Below, piece after piece: positions 10,351 through 24,300 of a DNA stretch of 64,000 nt (position 1 is the first letter of the stretch; each line of letters starts with the position of its first letter). This stretch comes from Pithys albifrons albifrons. Lineage: Eukaryota > Chordata > Aves > Passeriformes > Thamnophilidae. The position numbers and the translations under genes were made by a program. The notes beneath the pieces are model-generated. The model worked only from the letters and a program-made list of their open reading frames with translations, was not told the DNA's origin and did not search any database. The stretch covers positions 23,793,795 through 23,857,794 of the forward strand of contig NC_092459.1 in the NCBI RefSeq assembly GCF_047495875.1, read 5' to 3'.

Positions 10351-13300
10351 TTTTTGTATTTTCTTTTTAGCTGTCTTTGGGTGGTAATGAAGTAGTTCTT
10401 ATGATCAAAATTACTCTCTAGAGGAGTGAGTCTGTCTCTTCTATATGAGGAGCTGAAGGAAATCAGCTTCCTAATTTGTATCTTGACACTAAGTTTAAAG
10501 AGCTGGTTTTGATGCTTGAAATGGAGCATAAGCAGAGTTTAGACACCTGTATGTAAAAAAGTAATCAAAGAAGGCGATGTTCTGCCAACTGTCTCATCAC
10601 AAAATATCTAAAAACTTCCTAGCATATATTTCTTTTAAAGTTTCTTCAATGTCTGAGTGCAGCTGGAACCTCCTGTGTCTTGCTAAGCTTAACAGCAGTC
10701 TGAGTGCAGCTTTAGGTCACCTAAATTCCATCCATTGTCACCTAACACACAAACTGCTTTCAGTTCAGCAGCAACCACTGTGCAGTGGATGGAAGCTCTA
10801 AGCAGAGCTGGTATTTTCTGTCATGCTGTTAGAGTACTTTCCCAAGGATTTAAAAGACCTTAATTTTATTTTCTCTGATGCCTAAGGAGTTTCAAGGCAA
10901 CATTACAGCCTCCCTGGAGAGTGACCCAACCACGGGTATAGGCCTGTAACCACATAAATGTGGTATTGTTATTGCTGGTAACTTGTAAGGTCTTAGCATG
11001 AAGGCTCACTGAGTTTCACTGTTCTGAGCTTGGCTTGTGACACCCGAAGCTTTAGCTGTAACATCACCTGCCAAATGACAGCCTAGCTTTGTACAGTTGT
11101 GTGCTGTGCTGCTTCTGTTGATAATGACTCTGATTTATTTCTGTGGCTAATGGCTAGTAAGTAATAAGTAGTTATTTTGTGTAGAATGAATGAACCTATG
11201 ATTTTAGGTGCCAGAGGCACCATGGATATAAACAAACCATCCATGGCCAAGTGCCAATCCTTAAACAAGGTTTGTGCAAAACTAGTTTTTAGGGAGAAAA
11301 GATGAAAGAAAAAATATACAGTGTGAGTAAACACACATTTTATACAAATAAAAATTTGGCTGTATTGTGGAATTTGCAGACAATGAAGAACAGCAAGTAG
11401 AATTTTTTTGGAAATGTGCTATATTACACCAGATGGATTCTAGAGAGAAGAAAGAACAGTACCTACTATCAGCATCCACCAACTCCTGATGAACAGCTTT
11501 GGACCCTGTTGGTCTCAGGACCCCAAGAGGCCATGGAAAGGTGCGTGCAACACTAGAGAAAGGGATGATAGATGCAAAAGGGTGTGTGAGTATTTAGTGG
11601 ATGAGTAACTAATTGTACTCTATTAGAGGTTTTATTTTCTCTACAATAACTGGATGATTTAGACTATTGAGACGGTGACTGGACTAAAGATTTTGATTAC
11701 TGTTAAGATTTTTGACTAACTGTAAATCTTTGTTTTCTCATACATAGTGTTTTTTAAGGGGACATAACTTGCACAGTGGTACTACAACAGCAGGCTTTAA
11801 AAACAAAACATGTTGTATGTTGTTAGAAGAGGATCCTTCAGGTTCACTGTTCTGTTTATCTGCCTTGAAGTAGTCCTTAGTTTATTGAGGGACTACTTTG
11901 TGTAAACTACCAAACCTTTGACTCTTTGAATGTTTTGCATTCAAAGGAGTTGTAGAAATCCACCCTGGGCAAAGGCTCAGGGCCATGGTTGTCCTGGGCC
12001 CAAGGAACACAAAGTGATGAACAGCCATGGGCTTGGTTTCTGCTGTTGGTTAAGCTCCTGGCATCACCCCTCCTGATGTGTGGAAGGCCACTGGTTGTAT
12101 TAGATGGTTAAGAAACTTGGCTTTAGGGTTTTGAAGTGTCCTTGGAAGTGGTAACTGTCCTCTAGTTTTGCATTACCAAATACCTGAGTTGGAGATACCT
12201 CAGCAGACATCACAGATCCCTTCAACAAATGTCAAAGTCTTTCAGTCCTGCAATGGGATGTATGTTCCTAAGTGAAACAGCTGGAAGAAGAACAAGGTTG
12301 TCAAGGCACAAAATGCAGGTGGTGTTTCCCAACCAAGGGAAAATGTAATTTCTGATTCAACCCTAACCCTGCTTGTGTAGACCTCAAACCATCAAACTCC
12401 TAGCTCTTCCTTTCTGAGCTTTACCTGGGCTCTGAAATCAGCTAGGGTGGGAATGTGCTGTTTGTCCACATATTCTGCAATGGTTTACTATGTTAGCAGA
12501 ATAAACTTATTTTTAGGAATTCAAGCATAAAAAAAGGTCTCTGTTACAAGGAAGCGAATATAACTGCACATCCTCTGAATGAAAATTCTTAAACTGAAGT
12601 GCAAGAAACATGAGTATGGGGCAAAGCCTTTTGTCCTTCATTAGCTTGCTTCATTATTGTGAGTTTATCTCTCTTGATTACTAGTACTAAAAATTGCCTT
12701 AAACTGTATTTTTTTCCCTTTTATTAGTCAGGAGGACTATAATAAAATAATAGCATAAAATGTACAAACTATAGAATGCAGTTGCAACTAACTGGCAAAG
12801 GATTGAAATTGATGCTTTTGTTGCTATTTGAAGAAAATGACAATGTATTTTCCTACTTCACATATTATGACTGTTTTGATTTTTCTTTGAAAGCTGAATA
12901 TTTTGAAGTTGATAATCTGGAAAAATCCAAAATGAGACTCCTCCTTGTGAGCTGTTGAACACCAAGGAGCTTTATGCTCTTACTGCTTTATCAATTCAGT
13001 AAGAATCTCTTTTTCCTTGATATAGAGCTGTTTGAGATTAGAAAAGCATAATCACTAAAAGTATGTAAATAATTAATTTGAAAACATTTCCTGCATTGTA
13101 GTAGTGCTACTAAAAGAATACTTAGTCAGAACATAAGGATTCTGAAAACCAAAATGACCCTGATATAATTATGTAGTAGCCAAAAATAGCAACAAACCAA
13201 ATTACCAAGTAGACCAATAACCAAATCCCCACAAAATTCCAGTCCCTATTTTACAAGTTGAAAAGAAAATGTAATTCTGTAGAAAAGCATTGCAGATGGA

Positions 13301-15297
13301 TCTATTTGCAAGTATCAACTCTTCTAATGGATTTTTTAATTGTTATAACTTGATACTTGAATAAAACCAGGAATATACATACAGGTAATGTTTGAAACTG
13401 TTCTGGAGAAGACACTTTGGTATTCTCCATCAGTTAAGAAGATCCTAAGATAGTATTTGGTTGTGGTTCTGAGAGGATGCCCTGTGCTAAAACACAGCCC
13501 TGCGTAGCAATTGTGCTCATGTAGTCTTCTTTCCATCCACCATCTCATCTCAAATGTGCCACAGTTCAGTTTAAGGATGGATGTTTCAAAAGGAACGCTG
13601 ATCCAAAGCTTGTGATCATTTGAAGTGCTAGCATCAAAGACACTGCAACAGTTTGGAACTTCAAAGCCTTTAAAGATCTAATGAAGAAGAGAATACACTC
13701 TTGGGTGTTCTGCAGAAGGAGGGGTGAGAAGCTCACAGGCTGGGCGTGACTTACAGTGTTCCACTGAGATGTGGAGTGCTGCCCTGGCAGTGGGTGTGGA
13801 GAGAGCAGGCACTGCTGTCATGGCACCATAGAGGCAGATTCATGCAGCCAAACATCTGAAGCTGAGTGCGTGGTGTTCCTTCTTTCTTCTATGCATATTT
13901 AGGGAGCAGTGTGTGGTGAGCAGTTGTACTGTGCGTCTCGTCTTTCTCTCGGGTTTTATTCCTCTCTCTCCTTTTCATTACTATTATTATTGTATATTTT
14001 GTTTCAGTTATTAAGCAGTTCTTATCTCAACCCCTGAAGTTTACCTTTTTTCCTGTTTGATTTCCTTCTCCATCACCACGCCCCTGTGCCACCTTCACCA
14101 GCTCAGGAATGTGGTGTGTGTGAGCTTTCGGACAAGCTTACTGATTGCAAGCAATTACAGATGCTTTCCTGGTTTTTCCAAGTACATATTAGAACATCCA
14201 ATGAATTACAGCTGGAAATATGTATTCAAGGTCTCAATATGTGAATGGTTCTTAGGGATGTATTTCACATCATGGTACTTGAGATGTTATTATTATATTT
14301 TTTAAAGTAAATTTAACATATTCTAAAATCTGTATCCATTTCAAGTCCTTTAAAAATACGCCAGAGAATCGCTGTCATTTGAGGTCATTGTATGTTTGGT
14401 GTCTTATTTTTTTTTCTTGTTTCCTATTTTTACTACACTGTAGGTCTGCTGAATAACTGGAATCTTCTAACTAACCTCTGCTGTTCACAGTCTCTGCATT
14501 TCACTATCATGTGTGTTCCTCCTTGTCTGCTACATAGTAGATGTTACTGATGGTGGTTCTTAGAACGTATCACAGAGAACTTGTGTGACATCCACTGCTT
14601 AGTTCACACTGGCAGGGTAACCATTGATCAATGGGTATAATTCAATCCCTCAAGGAACCTGAAGTATTTATGTAGGTAAATTGTTTGGAAAACAGGTATA
14701 AATATGTCAAGAGTGAATTGTAGGTGCAAAATATGCAAAAATGGATACATAAATAATAACTTCTTTAAGGAGGAAGCACTGAAAGACTTTAGAAGTGGTT
14801 TAGAGCAGGTGAAAAGTAGATCAGTAGCTGGAGACTTGAAGGTGGTATCAGCATGTGTCAGTTGATCAGTTGAGGGAGATCAGGACTTGGTGATTAGGTG
14901 CAAAAAGAAGGAACATGTGTGAATTCTCAATTTCTTTTAAAATAAAAATTACAACCACAATGAAAGCATCACAAGATGTGTTTCTACCTGAAATAACAGT
15001 TTTCAGTGAAGTCAAAGATGTTTTGTCATATAATCATAAACCTTAATTAAGAAGGTTCATAAACATTGGATAATGAAAAAGACATGATTATAGCAGAAGC
15101 AGATTTGGCACAATCTTAGTATTTTTATAGAAGAATATTACATCCTACTCAGGATCAGAGTTTTACCGTGGGAGGTGTTATGCAAACAGAAAGTCTCTGC
15201 TGTGCTCAATGACAGGACTTGCAAAGTGAACTTCAGTAAAAATCAACTTACAGGAAATGTCTTTGCTCAAACTGAACCAGTCAAATGGATGCATAAA
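10351..15297. other. Intergenic, no gene seen
   Basis: About 5 kb downstream of PRIM2 with no recognisable gene or dated transposon. Small items visible are a 14-bp direct repeat GTCTGAGTGCAGCT (about 10649 and 10697) and a 9-bp perfect inverted repeat AAGTAGTCC / GGACTACTT with a 13-base loop at 11868-11898. All open reading frames here are short and consistent with chance. Confidence 0.6.
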
Positions 15298-15385
15298 CTA
15301 CTGGATGAAATGTAATGGTCTGTGTTGTGCTGTTCAAAGTAGATGATCTGGCTGGTCCTTTTGGCCATTAACAGGTATGACATGT
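15298..15385 (+). mobile_element. Very old CR1-type LINE tail
   Basis: A diverged remnant matching the 3' end of an ancient CR1/L3-like family. It shows GGATGAAATGTAATGGTCTG, then a tract like 'AGATGATC..GGTCC.TTTGGCC'. The same ancient-tail wording recurs at 58676-58747. The assignment rests on short shared phrases, so the boundaries are approximate. Confidence 0.5.
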
Positions 15386-18300
15386 GGATTTATTTTTATG
15401 CTTATAAAAAATTAATCTTCCAAGCTGCAGAGTGTACTCGGTTCAAAGAGCTACTCTAGTGCTTTTGGGTGGAATACAGAGGCAATCTAACAGAGACTGA
15501 AGAGGTAGAAATATGTGAGTTAGCCAGTCAGTGTTCAGGTCTTTGAAGGGTCTGGCTTGGCCAGGTACAGTTTTCAAAGAAATTATTGGCTGTAGAAAAA
15601 TACCAGGAAGCCTGCTAAATGACTTTGATTCTACTCTGAGATTTGGTGTTGAAGCATATGAAAATACATGAAGTTCTTAACACGGTGTAGGTAAAAACCA
15701 GTAATACTTGCAGGTGCTCTATGACTTTGAATGGAAGAAAAGGAGAATCCTAGTCAACTGTAGCTTAGAAAGGAGGTGAGGGGCTTTCTTACATTGTCTC
15801 TCTGTTAAATCAGGAGGCACTGTAGAAGATAATGGGTTTATCTACAGTGATCACATTTTTCTCTTTATTATGGTGTCCTAAGAAATGGCTGTAAAACTGT
15901 CTTTTGCAGGATCTAACATTAATAGAAATATTTTTTACAGTTGGGGAAACTTTTCACTTGGATTTAGGTATTCACTTATGGTCTTAGTTCTCACAGGTTC
16001 ATCACTATTACAGTATATAAAGAATAACAAGTACACATATCTGAATCAACATAAAAATAGGAAAAGTAGATCCAATAATTTAAATATATGTGTCAAATTA
16101 GTTGTAGGGTTTGTAATAAAAGTTACAATAGTTGAATATGGTAGTGCAGCTATAGTCATCTGGTGAGTGCATGTGTGATAGAAGTGTAGTACTCCCCTCA
16201 GTCTATTTCTACTTAGCATGTTTATTAAAAGTATATTTCTCCCCTTTTTACCATTCATTTAAAGATTGTCATAATTCTGTTTTGTAAAAATTTCAAATGT
16301 ATTATGCAGTGGAAAAATACACTGGAATGCCCTTTTAAATTATTTACTGATTTTCATGGCTTTTCTGTCTGTTGCCTCTATGTTTTGTCTTACACTGACT
16401 TTTATGAGCTATGTAAGGCCTTACCTTGAAACCTCAGAATCTGACAGTTTTGGATTAAAGAATGCCACTTCATTCATTTTCTCTTCGTGTGTCACCTAGA
16501 AAAAAAAATCCTACACAATGAAAATTTTAAAGACCTTCATAGACCATATGAAATTAACTCCTCCCTTTGCCCTTCTAAAGTTCCCATTAAATTGAATTAT
16601 AAGTAAAGGAATATAGGTAGGTATTTTTTTAAACACACTCAAGGAGATGCAATTATACCCAGGAGGCCACACGACATTATATTTATGCCAGTTCTAGATG
16701 CAATGTTTTTCTTTTGATTTCTGAATTGTTTTGGAGCGTATATAAATGGGAATTCACTTCTAAGAGAAAACCAAACCAAACTGACTATTCTTATCAGCAA
16801 TGAAAATAATAGAATATTGAGCCTGCTGAGCTGCTTCCATTCTGAAGGCCAAGGTGATCTGAAGCACAGCCATCAAGTTGGCATGTCTAGATTGGTTGTC
16901 AAACAAGTTTGATGGGATGTTCACTCTTTTTAAGTGCAATGTGGGCTCCCAGCACATACCAAGTTAGATGGCAGAGGAGAGAAGAGCCACTTGTTTCCTG
17001 TAGGTAGCCGAAAACTATTTAAAACTATTTAAAAAGTTGACTTGTGTGACACTTACTTAAGGTGCTTAAATACTTGTCTGGAAGGGAAAAATCATATCTC
17101 TTTGTTTGCCATCCAGCTGTGTAACTGGTTCTGCTAAGGTGCTTTCTATGAATGGGTTTTATGTTGGAATAAACAATAGCTGTAGTGTAACAATTTTCAT
17201 ATTTTTGCAAGTCATGTTCGTGGTACATGATTATTTCATTACATGACAAGTTCAATATTTATTAAATTGTCTTTTGCACAGAATTTAGAACACACTAAAT
17301 CCAGTTCTCCCGGAATGACACTCAAATCTCTGCCATAATGTGAGCCACCAACACACTTAGTTCTCAGTTCAGATTCAGTTTCTCAAAAGGATAGTTAGTA
17401 GCTAGTCTTACTTTTCAACAAGTATCAAGCTCTAGAAATGCTTTTTTCCTCATTAGAATTTAGTCCCGTTTCAAAAATTTCACATGCAATATTCAGCTGT
17501 AGTGAGTCAGTATTTTTTCGTAATGTAAATAAAAAAAATTTTAAAAAGTTTTAATTACATTTAAACTGAAGAAGTGCTGCATTTCTTAATTGGAATGTCT
17601 TACTTAAGACTTTAAACTCAGTTGGAGCTTATTGCTAGCAACGAAGTTTGTTCCTAATAAGTTACTGTTTCTCCTCCTTTATGTTAATAGACTTAACCTG
17701 TTCAAGTCACTTGTTCCCTCATTGAGAATGGCTGCAAGAACCACTTTCTCTAACAAAAATCACTTGAGGGGCATTTCTGTAGCCTGCAAGAACAAAATCA
17801 TAAAACAGAAAGGAAAGTATTCTCCTGAATATAGTGTTAATCTTTCAGTTCTTGATCATCATAACTACGGAGAATGTTAATTACTAAGAGATGATGATGT
17901 CCAGAAACCTGGAAGAAATGTCTAAAGGAGTGCATCCCAAGCTTTATTTAGCATTCTTTCTTAAACTGACAATATAAAGAAGTGAATAGACCTCTTCTAC
18001 CTGAGCACGATTTATACTGCAATTGGTAACAACTGATGTCTTAACAGAGCTGAGATTCATAGTATCAGATGGAACAATTTGTTCTTCATTACATTTTTCA
18101 TCTGAGGATTATGAATCCAGGTCTGTCAGGAAGGTGGTCTGTGCTGTGTACATTGCTCAGCTGCTTGGAGAACTCGGAGTTCTCACATGAAGTTGAATGC
18201 TCAGTGTATAGCTACACTGAGATGAACAAGTTGATTGGGACTAATACTTTGATTGTGTGAACTAAAATTAAATGGTAGGGATATCTTAGAAGTATCTATT

Positions 18301-21300
18301 TCCTCTGTCTACCAGTAAGCTGAAGGTTGTTGGCATTCCCTTAAATTCCAAATGCCTAAATACTTCAATTAAAATAAAAGAAACAACATCAACGCAAGCT
18401 ATTCCTGGGTACTTTGGAAAAGCTTTAGTTTTCAACTGTTGCTGAATGATTGTTTTGGGAGTGAAAATTTGGCTCTTTCCTCTAAGTAAATAAATGCATT
18501 TGGTGCATTTTTCCAATGTATCATGGTGTTAATGTCTTCATGGGCCACTGTGGTCAGAGTCTTGCATGCAAATCCTTGAATGTTGCTTAACCTAAATCTA
18601 CTCTCTGCAAGTGGTTTTATTTGCTTGTGTGCATAATTTGTGGTGCTTCACTGAGCAGAATCTACAGCATGAATTAGCTGTGTGGCCAAATTGTGCCACA
18701 ATTATTATTAAATTATTAAAGCCATGGGTTGGTTACTTTGCATGTTTGTTCTGCCAGGTGGAAGACTGAACTCTAATAAACATATACTTCTGAACTAGTC
18801 TCAGTGGGATGTTTGCAAGGGACTGATAAAATCTTAACTTCCTAGGGTGAAGAAAGCGTTAAGGTTTCTGTTGGCCATCAGTCTTGGTTTGCTCACAATT
18901 CAGAAGAGTTGTTAGCACTGGAAGGAGTCTAGCCTGGTCGTTGGGGGTCACAGGGTGTCTTTGGAATAGGAAAGGGGCGGATAAAAGCATCAATATGTTT
19001 GTTTCCTGCATGGATGAACTGGTTGCAGAGTAGTGAAATAAGCGAGAGGTGGTCTGTGGGCTGCGAGTGTCAAACAGAGCCATCAGAAGCCTAGAAAAAC
19101 ATGTGGGTGACATCTGAGGGACTTCGTTTATAACTTATGGTTGTTAGAAGCCAAATACCTAAAGCCCCCCCAAAAACCTGTATAGATTTTCACTTCTATG
19201 AATGCACAGAATTACACTATCAAAATAATTGTATTGTTAAACCTGCCGATAAACCAAATAGACAGTATGAAGTGAACATTTCAGGGCATAGTGTTCCACT
19301 ATTACAGGCTGCTGTTCCTATTCACAGCTACTGATAAATGGGTATTTCAACCCCACAAGCATTTTCCCTTTGGCAGGCAGCAAGGTCCTCCCGTTTGTGC
19401 AGCCCTCTCTGAGCAGGGTTTCAGTTGAAAACACTCCCTTGATGGGATTGTCATGTCAGGTTTGCTCTTAGAAACAGGTTTAGCATAATGGAAATATTCA
19501 GGATAACTTTGTTTTGTCATTGTCTCTTTTCATGTGTTCTGTGTTCAAGGAACTGGGAAGAGTGATAATTTGGACCAGGAATGTATGAAGACCTGTCTGC
19601 TGCCTTCATCAGCCTGTGGGAAACTGAAGGCTGCTAAAATGAGCAATAAAGAAGTGCAGCACTTGGCTTCTTATTCATGTTTGAATGCAAATCAAACAGC
19701 AGCTTCCATTGCTCCTCTTAAAAAAAAATAGGAAAAAACATACTTCAAAATGATAAAGAAGTTGGAAGAATATAATAATATTATTACACGTACTAATTTC
19801 CAGAGGAGATATTGTGGCAGTGTCTCATTGTTCATGGTCTTGTTACACAAGAATATGCAAGACAGAGTATTTTTTGCCTCGATAGCTTACAGTTTAAATT
19901 ATCAGATGATGTGATGAGTGAATGTAACAAAGGGGCAGATGATTAAAAAATAAAATGGAAAGGACCCTGTCCAGAAGATGTTTTTACATTTGTGTGTGGT
20001 ATAAATTGAAGGTTTGAGGTGGGTTGTTAAAATAGACATTAATTATGCCCATAGTCTCAGCTGGTCACTTGCCTATCCAATATGAGCTGGCAGTTGGGTA
20101 CTGAGGAAGGATTTGAAATCAATGAATACCAAGTAGAAAAACACATGAAAACAAATTACATGCAAAATAACCCTGAGCTCAAGTCTGTGCCTCCCTTACT
20201 GTCTGTTCTCTTGCTATTCACAAACTTTTGAGGATCTTTGACAATGCAGAAGCTCTTGTATGAACAGGAGCCCTCACTTTTTTGCTCTTAATTTTGGGTT
20301 ATTGATGTGACATTGCAGCAATAACAACAGGTACAGGAATGTGCCTGTTTCATATATATGTCGATGAGAAGGATGCTTTGGTGTGTGACCAGGCCTTCAG
20401 TCATGCTGATGTCCTCCTCAGCGTCCAGAAAGCTCTACCTGCTCCCTTGCCTGGGACTTCTGGAGAAGGAACAGCCCAGCCGTTGTTCTATTGTTTTCCA
20501 AGTCTTTTATTCAGCTTCATAATATTTTTGTCAGCTTATAAAAGACCTTTTTATTAGCCAGTATGGTTTGTTTTCCAAAGAAACGCTTCTACCACAGAAA
20601 TTTTTTGGTATGCAGCAGCCCTGCTCACATGTCCAACACTAATGGCACATGCAGAAGCTTTATGGACCACTCCAAAAGAAATGCTTTAGAAGCAAGTTTT
20701 CTCTTTGCAGACCTTTCAGCTGTACCTTTTTCAAGGAAAAAATCCATGGTATCTGGCAAGACTAATTTGATGTGAGTAAAAATACATTGGCTTTGAGTGA
20801 CACTGGGCTAACGCACATCATGAGATGACATTTCTAATTTGTCATTTCAGCTATGTTAGCTCTTAGGTGCCAGCTCATAATTATTTATAAAGATTATTTT
20901 AATCTATTGGGGTTTGGTGCACTAAATTACATTTATGAGTGATTGCAAGGGCATCTAGAGCCTGGATTTCTTTGCTTGTTTCAGTCCAAATAAAAATAAG
21001 TAAACATTATGCACCACAAACTAGTCAGGATACCTTCTGTTTTGAAAGACCTGCTATTAGAAAGTAGCTCTGGAATTCAGATGAGAAGTACTGGAGCTAC
21101 TTGTAATCTCTCAATCCCAACTCTAATTCTCATATCACAGAATGGCAATAGCAATTTTAATATATACTTATTGCCTATTCTGTATATTGTTTATTCTGAT
21201 GGGTAAATCTTAAATTTTCATTGTTCTTACTGCTGCTTTGTGCTCCCTGAACATTTTGAATTGAAATGAGTTTTTGCTACCTAATGAAGCTAAGTGAGTG

Positions 21301-24300
21301 AGTCCTATAGCTTCCTAGTCCATACTTCATCCCTGACAGCTGTAAGTGGTCGGGTGCTTAGGAAAGGAAGAAAACAAATGGGCAGTGATCCTTCTCTGGG
21401 CAGTCCATGAATTTTTAAAGCAGCTTTTTGCAGTAATTTATATTTTTTTACCTTGGCATGCTTGTTCTCCTATGATGTGATTATGTATTATGTGAAAAAG
21501 ACTTCCTTTTTATTGTTTTATACTGGATACCTGACTGTATCATTATGCTGTATGATAAGAAACAACAGCTAACTGCTCTTTTTGCCTTCTCAAAATAGCA
21601 GGTCCTTTTCTAAACTGCAGAGTCTTACTGTGTTTAATATTTCTGTACATGGATGTTCTTCTATGCCTCTCATGTTTCTTTTTCCTGTGCCTTTTTTGTA
21701 TGTGGTTTATTTCTACGCTAGGCTTCAGGCTGTGTTTCCATTGCTGGTGCTCCAGAGACTTGTTTGGTCACTGTTGCAGTGCAGCTGGTGAGTCCCACTG
21801 CACACCCAGAGGCACCAGTTTACATGTCACATGAAAGGCTTCAGCCAGAGGACTCTGCTGTCACTGGGTACCTACTAATTCTGGCTGGGGTAACCAAAGG
21901 TGTCTGGACACCACACAGAGAAAATTACTCTCTGGTATTTTCTTGGCTTTCTAGAAACAAATGCATTAAACTCATCTGCCTGGTAATGTCTGTGCTTGAG
22001 ACTGACCTGCCTAAATGTTTATTAGGGTATATAGATCAGTGAATTATCTGAAGGCAATGTAGTTGAAGCAAGTAATTCTGTAACTAAGAGTTCACAACAG
22101 CACATATTTTTTCTAATTTAAAATCTCATGTTGTTCTAATATTTACCAATAAAGAAAACAAACATGTCTTGTAACTAGAATATATATGTAGAAGGAGGTA
22201 GTAAATTAAACAGATGTAATAGGAAGAATTTTTCATAATATTGTTTTTCATAACAAATCTAAAGCATTTTAGACATTGTCATACCTCCTGATGAATGTTG
22301 AGATTAATATAATAACTTCATTTATATGAAGTATAATGTAGGTCACTGCATGGAGCCCAGAGTGCTCTGTTTCAAACACTTCAAATATCTTCTGCCTCAA
22401 GCAAAAGCTTCATCTTTAGTAAGAAATCTACCTCTAAAAAGAAAGGCTTTATTAAAAAAGAAGCTCATTAAAAAAAAAAACTAGACATGTATTGTTTCTT
22501 CACTTCTAACTCTCAGAGAAAGGATAAATATAGGGTGTCTAGGCTTCTCTAAATTGTTAGATCTTTTTTTTTTCCCTCCAGAAAATTGGTTGTAGGTGTG
22601 ACAAACATGATTTATCATCTCTCTGGACTGTATACAGGTACTTGATTGATTTCAGTGTTGTGAAAGCCTAAGCCAGCCCCATGTTTTATAACCATACTCC
22701 TCTATGAGAGATCCTGAAGATAAGACAAAATACCCCAAATATAAACTATTTTAATAACTACTGACCAACCAAAGAATAGGATTATGTATACTTTGTAAAC
22801 ATCTTCTCTTGTTCTGAGTATCACTGATCTCATAGTCTCTAAACACAGGTAATTAAAGTTCATAGTTGTCTTTGTATTTGAATGCTCTGTTTTGTATTCT
22901 AGTCCCGTGATTTTACAGCCGAGTGAAACCCTGTCTTCAGCAAATTTCATATAATAGCTTACATGCTGCAGCAAGTGATTCTGGTTTGATGCCATAAAAC
23001 TTGTCTATTTCATATTTTAGTAATTATTTTATAATCATAACGAACTGTTAAAAACTGTAATATGGAAAATACTGCACGGCCAAAAAAAAGCAATCAAAAT
23101 GTCTTTTTCTTGACAGATTTGGTTGACTAAATATTAAGGGAAGTCCTATATCTGTTAATTTATCTTTTTAAATGCAACCAATAATTTATGACAAAGAGGT
23201 TTGAATATTCAGAATGGACACCTGGATACTTTGTTCCTCTTTTCATAATGACAGAGCTGTCTTCCTTACTCTAGATATGTTCCCCTAATGTGTTAGGCCT
23301 AAGAGACATGTCTGGAGCTAAGCAACCAGCATATTCTCTTTCCTGTTCAACTCTTCTAACCATAGAGGTTTTCATTTTCAGAGCTATCAGTTGAATATGT
23401 TCGAGAAACTTCATGAGTGCTAGAAACATGTTCAAAACAGTACTTAAATAGTCACTTAATTTACTTCTGCAATTCCAGAATTGCTTTAAAACAGAGAAAT
23501 TTTTTTCCCAGTTTTAAATAGTACTTTCAGGAACAGATGCTTGTTATTGAAATGGAGTCGCAAAAGGAAATTTATGATTCTTGATCAGGCTCCCAGTTGT
23601 TTGGCTTTTACCTTTTATTTCTGATTTCAAATGGGTATTTGAAGTGTTGCTTTGTGTTTCTCTGCAAGTAGATCGGTAAGAAAATCCTTTTGTTCCTGAC
23701 AAAGGGCTGAACATTAATAAAAATTTTGTTTCCTGTAATCACATTTGAGCTTGCAGTTCCAGGGACGCAGCATCAAAGAGCCTAGAAGGTACCAAACAAG
23801 AAAGAAAGGTGAAATTTTTTTTACTTTACTCCTTTTACTTACACAGAAGGAAGAGTGTTTCCATCATACAGAAACCTCAGCCTTTCTGGAAAAGGAAGGT
23901 TTTCCTCTTCCTGCTGAACAATATCAAGGCTAGAGAGCTACTTTGCTTTTGACTGGGGATACTCTTGTATGCAGGCAGTCACTTGCTTTTCCTTTTCAGA
24001 GTAGGCATATATTCTTATAAGCTCTCCTGATTTGGAAGAAGTCAATTTTCTTTTTTCAGAACATGTTTTATTTGCTCCCCACTGCTGATTAATATGCAAA
24101 ATATACTGTTCTCTGCCAGATGTTCTGTCTTTGCCTCATCCCTTGAATTTTACTTGCAGGGAGAGGTGCTCATTTGGGAGCTGTTTTCAAAGTAATTTCT
24201 TTTAGTGAAATGATAGGCTAAGAAGCTAAACTAACGAGGATTGCTCAGGAGGTCACACACCAGTGGCAGCTGTCAGGATGCACGGTGAGCCACAGGTGAT

